Below, piece by piece: positions 56,314 through 64,000 of a stretch of 64,000 bases of DNA. Within the stretch, counting starts at the first letter, position 1. Each line of letters begins with the position of its first letter. A program made the translations under genes and the position numbers. Location of the stretch: NCBI RefSeq assembly GCF_009928445.1, contig NZ_JAABNO010000022.1:1-64000 (forward strand), written 5' to 3'. The DNA is from Clostridium sp. C8-1-8. Its GTDB lineage: Bacteria > Bacillota > Clostridia > Clostridiales > Clostridiaceae. Under the pieces are notes generated by a model. The model saw nothing but the letters and a program-made list of their open reading frames with translations, ran no database searches and was not told the origin of the DNA.

Positions 56314-57216
56314 TTAACCCTTTACAGCTCCTATCATAACACCCTTAACAAAATATCTTTGGAAGTAAGGATATACAAATAAGATTGGAAGAACTACTAT
56401 CATTGATACTGTCATTCTTATAGATGTTGCAGTCTGCATATTTGCTAAGTTTCCAACAGCGATACCACTTTGGCTATTCTTAATTAATGCAGCAAGAGAA
56501 TTGGCCTCATTTATATATTTATACAGAACAAATTGTAAGGTAAATAACTTTTGATCTGTTACTAAGAACAATGTGTCTGTAAAGGAATTCCACTGACCTA
56601 CTGCAGAGAAGATTGTTATTGTTGCCAGTATCGGTTTTATAAGAGGCATTATTATCTTTGCAAAGATAGTAAGAACTCCTGCACCGTCTATTTCAGCAGC
56701 CTCTTGAAGAGATTCTGGAATACTTTCAACAAATGTTTTTACTAGTATTATATTGAATGGAGATATTATACTTGGAAGTATATATGCTAAAAAGTTATTG
56801 GTTAATTTTAAATTCATCATTGTAATATACCATGGCATTATACCTGCATTAAAGTACATGGTTATTACTACAAATCTATACCAAAACTTTCTTCCCCACA
56901 TTTCTTTTTTAGTAAATATAAAACCTAAAAATCCAGAAGCTACTACAGTTAAACTGGTACCTATTACTGTTCTTGCTAAACTTATAAAGGCAGCTTGACC
57001 TAAGCCTTTTAACTTCAACACATCTAAATAGTTAGTAAAATGAATACCTTTGGGTATAAAATTTATCAAGCCTTTAGAACTTAAGCTATTATCACTAATA
57101 GTATTGATAAATAAGTAGTAAAATGGAAACAAACACAATATAGTAAACAATATAAAGAATGAATAAATTGCTATGTTAAATATCGTATCAGATACATTAC
57201 CTTTTTTCTTTTTCAT
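56314..57216 (-). CDS. sugar ABC transporter permease (LplC/YtcP type)
   Basis: A 300-residue CUT1-family inner permease with six predicted membrane segments. The EAA loop is EAAEIDGAGVLTIFAKIIMPLIKP (key EAAxxDGA...IMPLIKP), which contacts the ATPase. The C-terminal RYFVKGVMIGAVKG is the LplC/YtcP signature end. No ATPase is encoded in the locus, so a shared MsmX-like ATPase elsewhere is inferred. AAGGAGAG precedes the ATG. Confidence 0.93.
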   Translation of the reverse strand: MKKKKGNVSDTIFNIAIYSFFILFTILCLFPFYYLFINTISDNSLSSKGLINFIPKGIHFTNYLDVLKLKGLGQAAFISLARTVIGTSLTVVASGFLGFIFTKKEMWGRKFWYRFVVITMYFNAGIMPWYITMMNLKLTNNFLAYILPSIISPFNIILVKTFVESIPESLQEAAEIDGAGVLTIFAKIIMPLIKPILATITIFSAVGQWNSFTDTLFLVTDQKLFTLQFVLYKYINEANSLAALIKNSQSGIAVGNLANMQTATSIRMTVSMIVVLPILFVYPYFQRYFVKGVMIGAVKG

Positions 57217-57339
57217 AGTTATACCACACTCTCCTTATCCTATCTTTCAATGTAATCTTAACTGAAAGTAATAATATTAAATTGACTTTTATCACTTAAA
57301 ATGCTGTAAGATCTTGCTTTGTTATAAGTACATCTAATA

Positions 57340-58290
57340 TTAAATGATTGATTCACCTCTAAATAACTTAGACATACCGTTTGCTACAAAAAGTAAGAAT
57401 ACACTTATTAAAGACTTTAACATACTGATAGCAGTTGAGAATGAGAAGTTCGCGCCTGTCATACCTATGTTATATACATAAAGATCTAAAACTTCTATAT
57501 GTTCTTTGTTTATGGCGTTTTGGAATACAAAGTATTGATCCATACCGTTATTTATAAAGTTTGCTATAGATAATAGTAACAATACGAAGTATGTTGGCAT
57601 TATTCCTGGTACAGTTATGTTCCATATCAATTTAAATCTACCACAACCATCTACCTTTGCTGCATCATATAATTCTTGATCTATACCTGTGATAGCAGCT
57701 AGATACATTATTGCGCCCCAGCCTAGACCTTTCCAAATACTCCAAAGCGTCATGCTCAGCCAAGTGTGATTATCTGATGCTAAAAAGTTAATTGGAGTCT
57801 TTATTATATGAAGATTCATAAGAACGTGGTTTATAAGTCCATTGTCAACTGAGAACAAAGTGAAGGCTACTGAGTAAACCATAACCCAGCTTATGAAGTT
57901 AGGAATTGTAGTCAGAACTTGTACACCTTTTTTAAATCTTTCTCTTTTGATCTCAGAAAGTAAAATTGCAAATATTACTGGAAATACTGATGTTAATATA
58001 TTAATAGAACTAATTGCAATTGTATTTTTCATAACTCTTAGAACTTCTTTTGTCTGTACTGGATTCGCGAAAATAGATTTGAACCATCTAAGACCTACAA
58101 ACTCTGACTTTGCTAAAGGTATTCCTGGTCTATAGTCATAGAATGAGTATAGCCATCCATGCAGCGGTAAATAAGAAAACAAAAAAGTTAAAACCAAGAA
58201 TGGCAATGCCATTAAGAACAGTTTATACTTATTTTTAAATGAAAGATTTTTTTTAGTAGTTGTTTTTTTAGCTTTGTTAACCGTAATCAT
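57340..58290 (-). CDS. sugar ABC transporter permease (LplB/YteP type)
   Basis: A 316-residue CUT1-family permease with six membrane segments after a lysine-rich cytoplasmic start. The EAA loop is ELYDAAKVDGCGRFKLIWNITVPGI, shortened to AAKVDGCG...VPGI. It is the first gene of the transporter operon (LplB, LplC, then binding protein). GAGGGGA precedes the ATG. Expression is probably activated by the response regulator encoded upstream. Confidence 0.93.
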   Translation of the reverse strand: MITVNKAKKTTTKKNLSFKNKYKLFLMALPFLVLTFLFSYLPLHGWLYSFYDYRPGIPLAKSEFVGLRWFKSIFANPVQTKEVLRVMKNTIAISSINILTSVFPVIFAILLSEIKRERFKKGVQVLTTIPNFISWVMVYSVAFTLFSVDNGLINHVLMNLHIIKTPINFLASDNHTWLSMTLWSIWKGLGWGAIMYLAAITGIDQELYDAAKVDGCGRFKLIWNITVPGIMPTYFVLLLLSIANFINNGMDQYFVFQNAINKEHIEVLDLYVYNIGMTGANFSFSTAISMLKSLISVFLLFVANGMSKLFRGESII

Positions 58291-58848
58291 TTTTATCCCC
58301 TCACATTAGTAATTTATTTAGTCTTTTTACTTCCACTAACTCTTAATTTTGTTATTTCATATACCGTCTTACTAATAGTTAATTTTTGTATCTAGGGATG
58401 ATAACTTATTGAAATCTCGCTAGAAAAGGATTACATTTACATGAATTAGTTTTTTTTGTTTAGTGTCTATATTTATATATTAATCCCCATTACATATACT
58501 GTAAATATAAAAAAACAACACTACTTTTGATAATCAACACACTTTAAAAAGTTTTTTTATATGTTTTTTATTATACAATATTATAAGTTACAACTTATTT
58601 TTTAGTTATTTATAACAAAATACTTAATATAAAAATCAATTTTCTTCCATGTAAACATTTAAATTTGTATGTGTATTAATTATTAAAAAGCAACTATCTT
58701 TAACACCAATTTATGTGCAATAAGGATATTTCACTAATTTTATTTAAATTACAAGTAATATTTTACAATTACATAAATAATGTCCCAGCGTTAAATTGCT
58801 ACCTTTTGATACATCTTAGCAATACTTGATTTAATATAAATTTCTATG
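58291..58848 (-). promoter_or_regulatory. 558-bp AT-rich control region upstream of the sugar transporter
   Basis: This long gap separates the terminator of the response-regulator operon from the transporter genes, so it must carry the transporter promoter. I see no convincing -35/-10 pair. Target sites of YesN-type AraC regulators cannot be recognised without comparison. Confidence 0.4.
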
Positions 58849-58892
58849 AAAAAAGTAGTATTAAAATAATAAATTATCTTAATACTACTTTG
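58849..58892 (-). terminator. terminator of the regulatory operon
   Basis: AAAGTAGTATTAA pairs with TTAATACTACTTT around a 13-base loop, followed by six T on the minus strand, 27 bases after the response regulator stop. Confidence 0.85.
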
Positions 58893-58918
58893 TATAAAAT
58901 TATATTTATACTATTCAA

Positions 58919-60562
58919 TTATCCTCTTAAAACCATTTCGTGAAATTCACCAGGAGCTATACCGAATGTATTTTTAAATACCATACAGAAATATGAAGTA
59001 TTTGGGATACCAACTTCTTGAGCTACATTAGAAACCTTCTTATTAGATTTACTTAAAAGTAATTTAGCCTTCTCCATTCTAAATTCACAAAGATATACGT
59101 TAAAGGTTTTTCCAGTAAACTTTTTAAATATATTGCCTAAATAGTTAGGTGATAAATATACCTCTGCAGCTATAGTTTTCAAACTTATGCATTCCATATA
59201 CCTTTTATCAATAAGCTTAATAACCTTTTTAACAATTAACTCATCCTTACTGCCTCTTCTCTCATTTAAAAAAGCTAGCACACTTTCAAAAAAGCCATGA
59301 AAATACTCTTCTATAGCCTTCATATTCTTTAAATTCATAAAAGAACGTAAGCTATCATTATAGTCTTCCATAAACTCCTCTGTTCGCTTATTAATATTGT
59401 ATACAAAAAGAGAAACCTCATTAATGATGTTGTATAGATAATTATTCAAAAGATCCCTATCATTGCACTTATATTGATTTAGATATTCAAACATATCTTT
59501 CAAAAGCCCTTTAACTTTTTCCTCTTCAGAAGCACTTAAGGCACTTACTAAATTCTTAGAAAAATAGTTTCCCTTGATTACAAAATCACATAATTTCCGC
59601 TCAAACTGCTTTACATGATTTTCTACTCCTTCATAATAGGTTAGTCCTGGTATAGACCAAAACTCACCAAACTTAATAGCTTCACAGGCTGACTTGTAAG
59701 ATTTTGAGATATTCTCTATTCCTTCAACCTTTGATCCTATTCCTATCTGTAAACTTATAGCGTAGTCCCTTTTTATTCTTTGTAGATACTTATTGGATAT
59801 GAAATATAATAGTGTATCAAAATCATCTTCATCATTTAGTGCTACGCCAATAACTAACTGCTTTTTTATATGGTCTTTAAGCAAAAAGGTTTTATCAAAA
59901 TTAAAATATTTTGAATCCTTAAAGTCATCAACACTCTCTTTTACTATATTTAGTAATTCATCCATGTATATTAAAGCACTTGCTTCTTCTTCATACTGCT
60001 TTATAATCATAATTATAATATTGTCGTCATTTATTAAATTAATATGAAAATACTTAAGATACTCATATAACTTATCCTTATCAGAGCTATCCTCAAGAAG
60101 ATCCGTAATAAACTTTCCCCTTGCAACAGTATAACTTTCTTCAATTTGTAGCTTATTCTTACTTTCTTCAGCAGACTTCTCATATTCCTTTAAACATTCA
60201 CTTGTAGCACCTCTAATTGCTTCAATCATCTCAGCTTCATCTACAGGCTTAAGTAAATAGGAATAAGCTCTAAAGTTAATAGCTTCTTTAGCAAACCTAA
60301 AGTCATTATAACCGGACAAAATTATAATTTTTACATTTGGCAAGAATTCTTTTATTCTCCTAGACATTTCAAGACCTTCTATTCCAGACATTTTAATATC
60401 AGTAATTATTATATCTGGTCTAATTTTTTTTGCCGACTCAATACCTTCAATTCCATCACAAGCAGTCTCTACCACGTCTATACCGAAACTGCTCCAGTCT
60501 AAGAAATCAAGTAATCCTTCTCTTTCAAGTCTCTCATCTTCCACTATTAACATTCTCAACAT
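58919..60562 (-). CDS. YesN-type response regulator (receiver plus AraC HTH)
   Basis: A 547-residue regulator. The receiver domain (1-120) has the acidic pair in IVEDERLE and the phospho-aspartate in IIITDIKM (D55). The middle ~280 residues are a GGDEF-like/variable segment of this group. The C-terminal AraC domain (~445-545) shows SLKTIAAEVYLSPNYLGNIFKK and the second helix pair around VAQEVGIPNTSYFCMVFKN (shortened). It pairs with the adjacent sensor kinase and should activate the transporter and enzyme genes when the sugar signal is sensed. Confidence 0.92.
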   Translation of the reverse strand: MLRMLIVEDERLEREGLLDFLDWSSFGIDVVETACDGIEGIESAKKIRPDIIITDIKMSGIEGLEMSRRIKEFLPNVKIIILSGYNDFRFAKEAINFRAYSYLLKPVDEAEMIEAIRGATSECLKEYEKSAEESKNKLQIEESYTVARGKFITDLLEDSSDKDKLYEYLKYFHINLINDDNIIIMIIKQYEEEASALIYMDELLNIVKESVDDFKDSKYFNFDKTFLLKDHIKKQLVIGVALNDEDDFDTLLYFISNKYLQRIKRDYAISLQIGIGSKVEGIENISKSYKSACEAIKFGEFWSIPGLTYYEGVENHVKQFERKLCDFVIKGNYFSKNLVSALSASEEEKVKGLLKDMFEYLNQYKCNDRDLLNNYLYNIINEVSLFVYNINKRTEEFMEDYNDSLRSFMNLKNMKAIEEYFHGFFESVLAFLNERRGSKDELIVKKVIKLIDKRYMECISLKTIAAEVYLSPNYLGNIFKKFTGKTFNVYLCEFRMEKAKLLLSKSNKKVSNVAQEVGIPNTSYFCMVFKNTFGIAPGEFHEMVLRG

Positions 60563-60598
60563 ACAATTCCCCCCATGAGTGATTGCAATACATTAAAG

Positions 60599-62398
60599 TT
60601 ATAACAACAGTCTAACTTCTGTTCCTATTCCTTCCCTACTGTAAATAGTAAACGCCTCTTTATTTCCAGAATAGGTCTCCAATCTTTGTATTATATTTTT
60701 TATAGCATACCCACTGCCTTTTTCACTTTCTGGATTTCCTTTTAATACCTTTGATAGTGTATCCTTACTCATACCAACTCCATCATCGATTATCTTTATA
60801 CAAATTTTCTCTTCTAACGCTTCAACCTTTATTACAATTGTTCCATGTCCACTCTTAGCCTCAATACCGTGACTTAGAGCATTCTCTACTATTGGTTGAA
60901 TAATGTTCTTTATCATTTTTCTACACAATAAATCTTCTTCCACTTTGTAAACCACATCAAATTTATCCTCGAACCTTATCTTCTGTATAAGAAAATAAGC
61001 CTTTACCATCTCAATCTCTTCTTCAACTGTAATTTGTCTATTTCCTTTACTTAAAACTAATCTATAAAACCTAGCTAAGGAATTTGATATTGTCTCAATT
61101 TGTGAAGACTTAACTTTTCTAGCTGCCCATGATATAGTAGCAAGAGTGTTATATAAAAAATGTGGATTTATTTGTGCCTCTAAAGCCTTTAATTCAGCGT
61201 CCTTTTCCATCAACTCTATTTTGTACACAGTCTCTACCAAATCATGAATTCTACTAGTCATATGGTTAAAACTTATTCCAAGTTCTCCAAATTCATCAGT
61301 TGATTTTACATCTACAGAAACATTAAGATTGCCATCTCTTACTTGCTTCATTGCTTTTACCATGGTCTTTACTCTAGTAAGTAATACTGTAGTTGTAAAA
61401 AATATTACTATTCCAAAAAGTAGTGATGAAAATATAAGAACAAAAACTATATTTCTGAAGGAGACTTTTATTTCATTATTAAAGTTGTTAGAAGGAAAAA
61501 CCCCTAGCAGATTGCAATCTATTTCATTTATTGGTATTGATATAAATATGAATTTTTTATGATGTAAATCTTCTACTTTATTTATTTTTGAGGTAGGATG
61601 AAATCCAACAAAAGTACTATCACTAACTTTTTTATTAAACAATTGTGGAATATTCTCTGATACAATTCGACTATTACTATCAGCCACAAAAATTTGCCCA
61701 AGTTTTGTAACAATAGGATCTCGAAGCATACTAAAAAGAACGCTTTCTTTAACTTCTATCTCTAAATACCCTGTTTCTCTAAAGGTACTATTAGATACTA
61801 TCTTTTTAGCATAAGTTAGTACTTGATCTCCTGCTCCAGAAATGTCTTTCAATGCTCTTGTTTTAGCTTCATGAGTTGAACTCCACCCATCCAACTGTGG
61901 TTTGTTTTCTAGGGACTGCTTAAACTTCACAGGTTCATTCAAGCTATTGACACTGTAGTAGCTATCTGACATTTCAGTGACAACATTATGGGACATATAA
62001 ATTTTTATAGAGTTTATATACCTGTTTTGCTTTAATATATTTTCTACAATTGGAGAAATACTAAATTGATATTCCATAATCTGATCTACTGGACTAGAAT
62101 AGCTATAATCCAAGAAGTTTTGAATTTTGTTATCTAAGGCTAATATTTCAGCAGCAGTCTCTACAGAACTTCTTTTCTGTAATATACTTTCCTTAGTTTG
62201 GAGTAGATTTTGCTCCATTACCAGCTGCCCCTGCTTAACTGTAGAGTTAGTAGTCTGTCCATACATATATACTCCAAAGAATACTATCTGCATAAGCAAA
62301 ATTAAAAAATAAACTAAAGCAAATTTAAATCTCACACTTAAATTATTAAAATAACTAATTGCACTTTTTAATATTTTATTTATTTTAGGCTTCTGCAT
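60599..62398 (-). CDS. YesM-type sensor histidine kinase
   Basis: A 599-residue membrane kinase. TM1 (~27-47), an extracytoplasmic sensor domain (~48-300), TM2 (~310-335), HAMP (~337-390), then the YesM-type phosphoacceptor region with the histidine in EAQINPHFLYNTL, and an HATPase_c domain (QPIVENALSHGI, DDGVGM, GSGYAIKN). The sensor domain probably detects extracellular oligosaccharide, directly or through the binding protein. Its start overlaps the DUF624 gene, showing coupling. Confidence 0.93.
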   Translation of the reverse strand: MQKPKINKILKSAISYFNNLSVRFKFALVYFLILLMQIVFFGVYMYGQTTNSTVKQGQLVMEQNLLQTKESILQKRSSVETAAEILALDNKIQNFLDYSYSSPVDQIMEYQFSISPIVENILKQNRYINSIKIYMSHNVVTEMSDSYYSVNSLNEPVKFKQSLENKPQLDGWSSTHEAKTRALKDISGAGDQVLTYAKKIVSNSTFRETGYLEIEVKESVLFSMLRDPIVTKLGQIFVADSNSRIVSENIPQLFNKKVSDSTFVGFHPTSKINKVEDLHHKKFIFISIPINEIDCNLLGVFPSNNFNNEIKVSFRNIVFVLIFSSLLFGIVIFFTTTVLLTRVKTMVKAMKQVRDGNLNVSVDVKSTDEFGELGISFNHMTSRIHDLVETVYKIELMEKDAELKALEAQINPHFLYNTLATISWAARKVKSSQIETISNSLARFYRLVLSKGNRQITVEEEIEMVKAYFLIQKIRFEDKFDVVYKVEEDLLCRKMIKNIIQPIVENALSHGIEAKSGHGTIVIKVEALEEKICIKIIDDGVGMSKDTLSKVLKGNPESEKGSGYAIKNIIQRLETYSGNKEAFTIYSREGIGTEVRLLL

Positions 62399-63086
62399 TT
62401 GTAGAACTTGTCTCCAATCTAGCTTCGATCTCTATTAAAGTATCTTTTTGGAAGTACATAATTCCATAGCATAAAATACTTGCAAAGAATAAAAGTAAAA
62501 CTGATCCACCTCTTATGGAGATTGTCCATAAGACATATAAAATTGCCATTCCTGATAAAGCTATATGAATTCTTTTAAATAAGTAGTATATAGCCAATCT
62601 TATGATCTGCATTCTTTTTAAATAGAACCTGGAGACGATTGGTAAAACATAAAAATTCATTACGGCTAAAAATATACATATTATAACTAGCATAAACATT
62701 TGTAATGCACCACTTGAAGAAATGGTAGCTAAGTATATTCTATCTACATATAAAACTGTAACAATAATAACCTCAATTAGTCCGAAAATAATTGAATCGA
62801 AAAAGTTTGTTCTATAGGCTTTAAAATAGTCCTTAGTTATACTTATATCCTTCTCTCGTATAAGCTTACCCATGGAACTAAGAAGAGCTGTTAAGGCTGG
62901 TGCCATCGGAAGCACAGTGATTATTAGTAGAATGGTTTTATCACCACTTTCTATATTAATTACACCTAATAAGACCAAAAGCATTGGTATGTTCATAAGC
63001 CAAAAATAGAAATTGCCAACTAGAAAGTACCAGATATGATTTGTTACAGTAAATAAAGGGCCTTCCCCAAATTCTTTCTTTTTCAT
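62385..63086 (-). CDS. YesL-like DUF624 membrane protein
   Basis: A ~233-residue membrane protein with about five to six hydrophobic segments, typical of DUF624/YesL. Genes of this family sit beside YesM/YesN systems and LplABC-type transporters in many Firmicutes, and a supporting role in sensing or transport has been inferred. GGAGG lies 6 bases before the ATG at 63086, so this start is preferred over 63098. It overlaps the kinase start at its 3' end. Confidence 0.85.
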   Translation of the reverse strand: MKKKEFGEGPLFTVTNHIWYFLVGNFYFWLMNIPMLLVLLGVINIESGDKTILLIITVLPMAPALTALLSSMGKLIREKDISITKDYFKAYRTNFFDSIIFGLIEVIIVTVLYVDRIYLATISSSGALQMFMLVIICIFLAVMNFYVLPIVSRFYLKRMQIIRLAIYYLFKRIHIALSGMAILYVLWTISIRGGSVLLLFFASILCYGIMYFQKDTLIEIEARLETSSTNAEA

Positions 63087-63097
63087 AATAACCTCCA

Positions 63098-64000
63098 TTA
63101 CAATATTCTTTCATTAATAAAAAATAATTTTTCAATTGGTAAGATTGATGCTCCAATTATTGATGAATTTTCTTTAAATCTTGATGTGATTATCTTCAAA
63201 TCTTCTTCACAGAAAAAGTTGTTATTTTGAAAAATTCTATTTTTTAAAGGATCTATAAGATATTTATCATACTCACTTATATCTCCTCCTAAGACAATGT
63301 AATGTGGATCCAATATTAATATTATGTTATGTATACCAGTAGCTAAGTAATCAAGGTATTGATTCCATACTTTCATAGCTTTTTCATCCACAGTATCAAT
63401 TAGTTCGAAAAAGTCTTCAAAACTCTTTACTTTATTTTCACTTATTTTATTGTATTCCTCTAAGATGACTTCAGATGAGGTGTATACTTCCCAACAACCT
63501 TTTTTGCCACAGGTACAACACTTTCCATCCTTTTCTACTGTCATATGTCCAAACTCTCCAGCTCTCTTATTCTTACCTTTGTAAAGATAGCCGCTAACTA
63601 CAATACCTGTACCTACACCTTCTCTAATAGATATGTATACCAAATTACGCATGTCCTTTGCTATTCCAAGCCTTAACTCAGCTAAGGCCGCAGAATTTGC
63701 TTCATTCTCAACGTAAACCTTCATATTTAGTTTTTCTTCTATATAATGAAAATCCAAATTTTTCACATACAAATTAGGAGCTAGTTCCAAGAATAACTTC
63801 TCTTCATTCACTGTCCCAGGAAGAGAAAAACCAACTCCAAGTATATTACTTTCATTTATACTTCTCTTTAGACTTATAACTTTTATTATCTTGCATATCT
63901 CATCAAATATATTGGTTATATTGTTTTCATTCAACTTAAAAGCATCATTAAACCTTATAACTTCATCTTCTAGTATATTGGCATCAAGATTTGTTAAAAT
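63098..64000 (-). CDS. ROK-family protein (XylR/NagC-like repressor or sugar kinase), 5' end outside the window
   Basis: The frame is open to the right window edge; a TTG at 63934 is not the start, since 22 more codons upstream (ILTNLDANILEDEV...) match the usual lead-in to the ROK domain. Visible ROK signatures are GEFGHMTVEKDG and the zinc motif CCTCGKKGCWE. The expected N-terminal winged helix of a repressor would lie outside the window. No strong kinase evidence is available, so it is most likely a sugar-responsive repressor heading the regulatory operon. Confidence 0.85.
   Translation of the reverse strand: MLTNLDANILEDEVIRFNDAFKLNENNITNIFDEICKIIKVISLKRSINESNILGVGFSLPGTVNEEKLFLELAPNLYVKNLDFHYIEEKLNMKVYVENEANSAALAELRLGIAKDMRNLVYISIREGVGTGIVVSGYLYKGKNKRAGEFGHMTVEKDGKCCTCGKKGCWEVYTSSEVILEEYNKISENKVKSFEDFFELIDTVDEKAMKVWNQYLDYLATGIHNIILILDPHYIVLGGDISEYDKYLIDPLKNRIFQNNNFFCEEDLKIITSRFKENSSIIGASILPIEKLFFINERIL

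Overview
The window looks like chromosome from a low-GC, anaerobic, plant-cell-wall-degrading Firmicute, most likely Clostridium sensu lato. The support is the AT-rich intergenic DNA, strong purine-rich ribosome binding sites, a glmS ribozyme, a glycyl-radical enzyme pair (YjjI/YjjW), a free (dockerin-less) GH9/GH48 cellulase pair with CBM3 modules, and a large set of intracellular glycosidases. I assign no species.

Left end (1-6580): the right part of a Tn7-like transposon at the canonical attTn7 position. tnsA, tnsB and tnsC are overlapping and read away from glmS. Four abutting 20-bp repeats and a terminal TGTGGG lie exactly 25 bp downstream of the glmS stop codon. tnsC runs in frame into a decayed adenine methylase/specificity gene, which is broken again by an amber codon at 688-690. 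No tnsD/tniQ and no left end are visible; they would lie beyond position 1 or are lost.

6581-16700: glmS with its ribozyme leader and a good promoter, then the mannitol operon mtlA-mtlR-mtlF-mtlD with a cre-like site inside the promoter spacer, a TrmB-like regulator and a nucleotidyltransferase-domain protein.

16900-43280: mixed housekeeping and accessory genes. They include a SWIM-SNF2 helicase, the GH9-GH48 cellulase operon, a nitroreductase, a chemotaxis receptor, an LCP cell-wall protein, a polar amino-acid ABC transporter, a DEAD-box RNA helicase, YjjI/YjjW and a split ThrE-type exporter. Small dispersed repeats sit in the gaps: a GGCTCTGTTAAAGTA-ended family with four copies or fragments, a 92-bp hairpin element, a two-copy structured element, and an inverted-repeat-bounded AT-rich block at 42700-43069.

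43287-64000: a carbohydrate-utilisation locus, all on the minus strand. In transcription order it has a ROK protein (cut by the window end), YesL-like DUF624 protein, YesM/YesN-type two-component system, two LplB/LplC-type permeases, a lipoprotein binding protein, GH3, GH42, SGNH esterase, GH3 (with a possible C-terminal CBM6-like module) and GH95. The enzymes carry no signal peptides, so the locus probably imports decorated oligosaccharides and trims them in the cytoplasm. Fucosylated, galactosylated, acetylated xyloglucan fragments are the best inferred substrate. The secreted GH9/GH48 pair nearby would open up the cellulose-hemicellulose matrix. Terminator hairpins split this region into regulatory, transporter and enzyme units.
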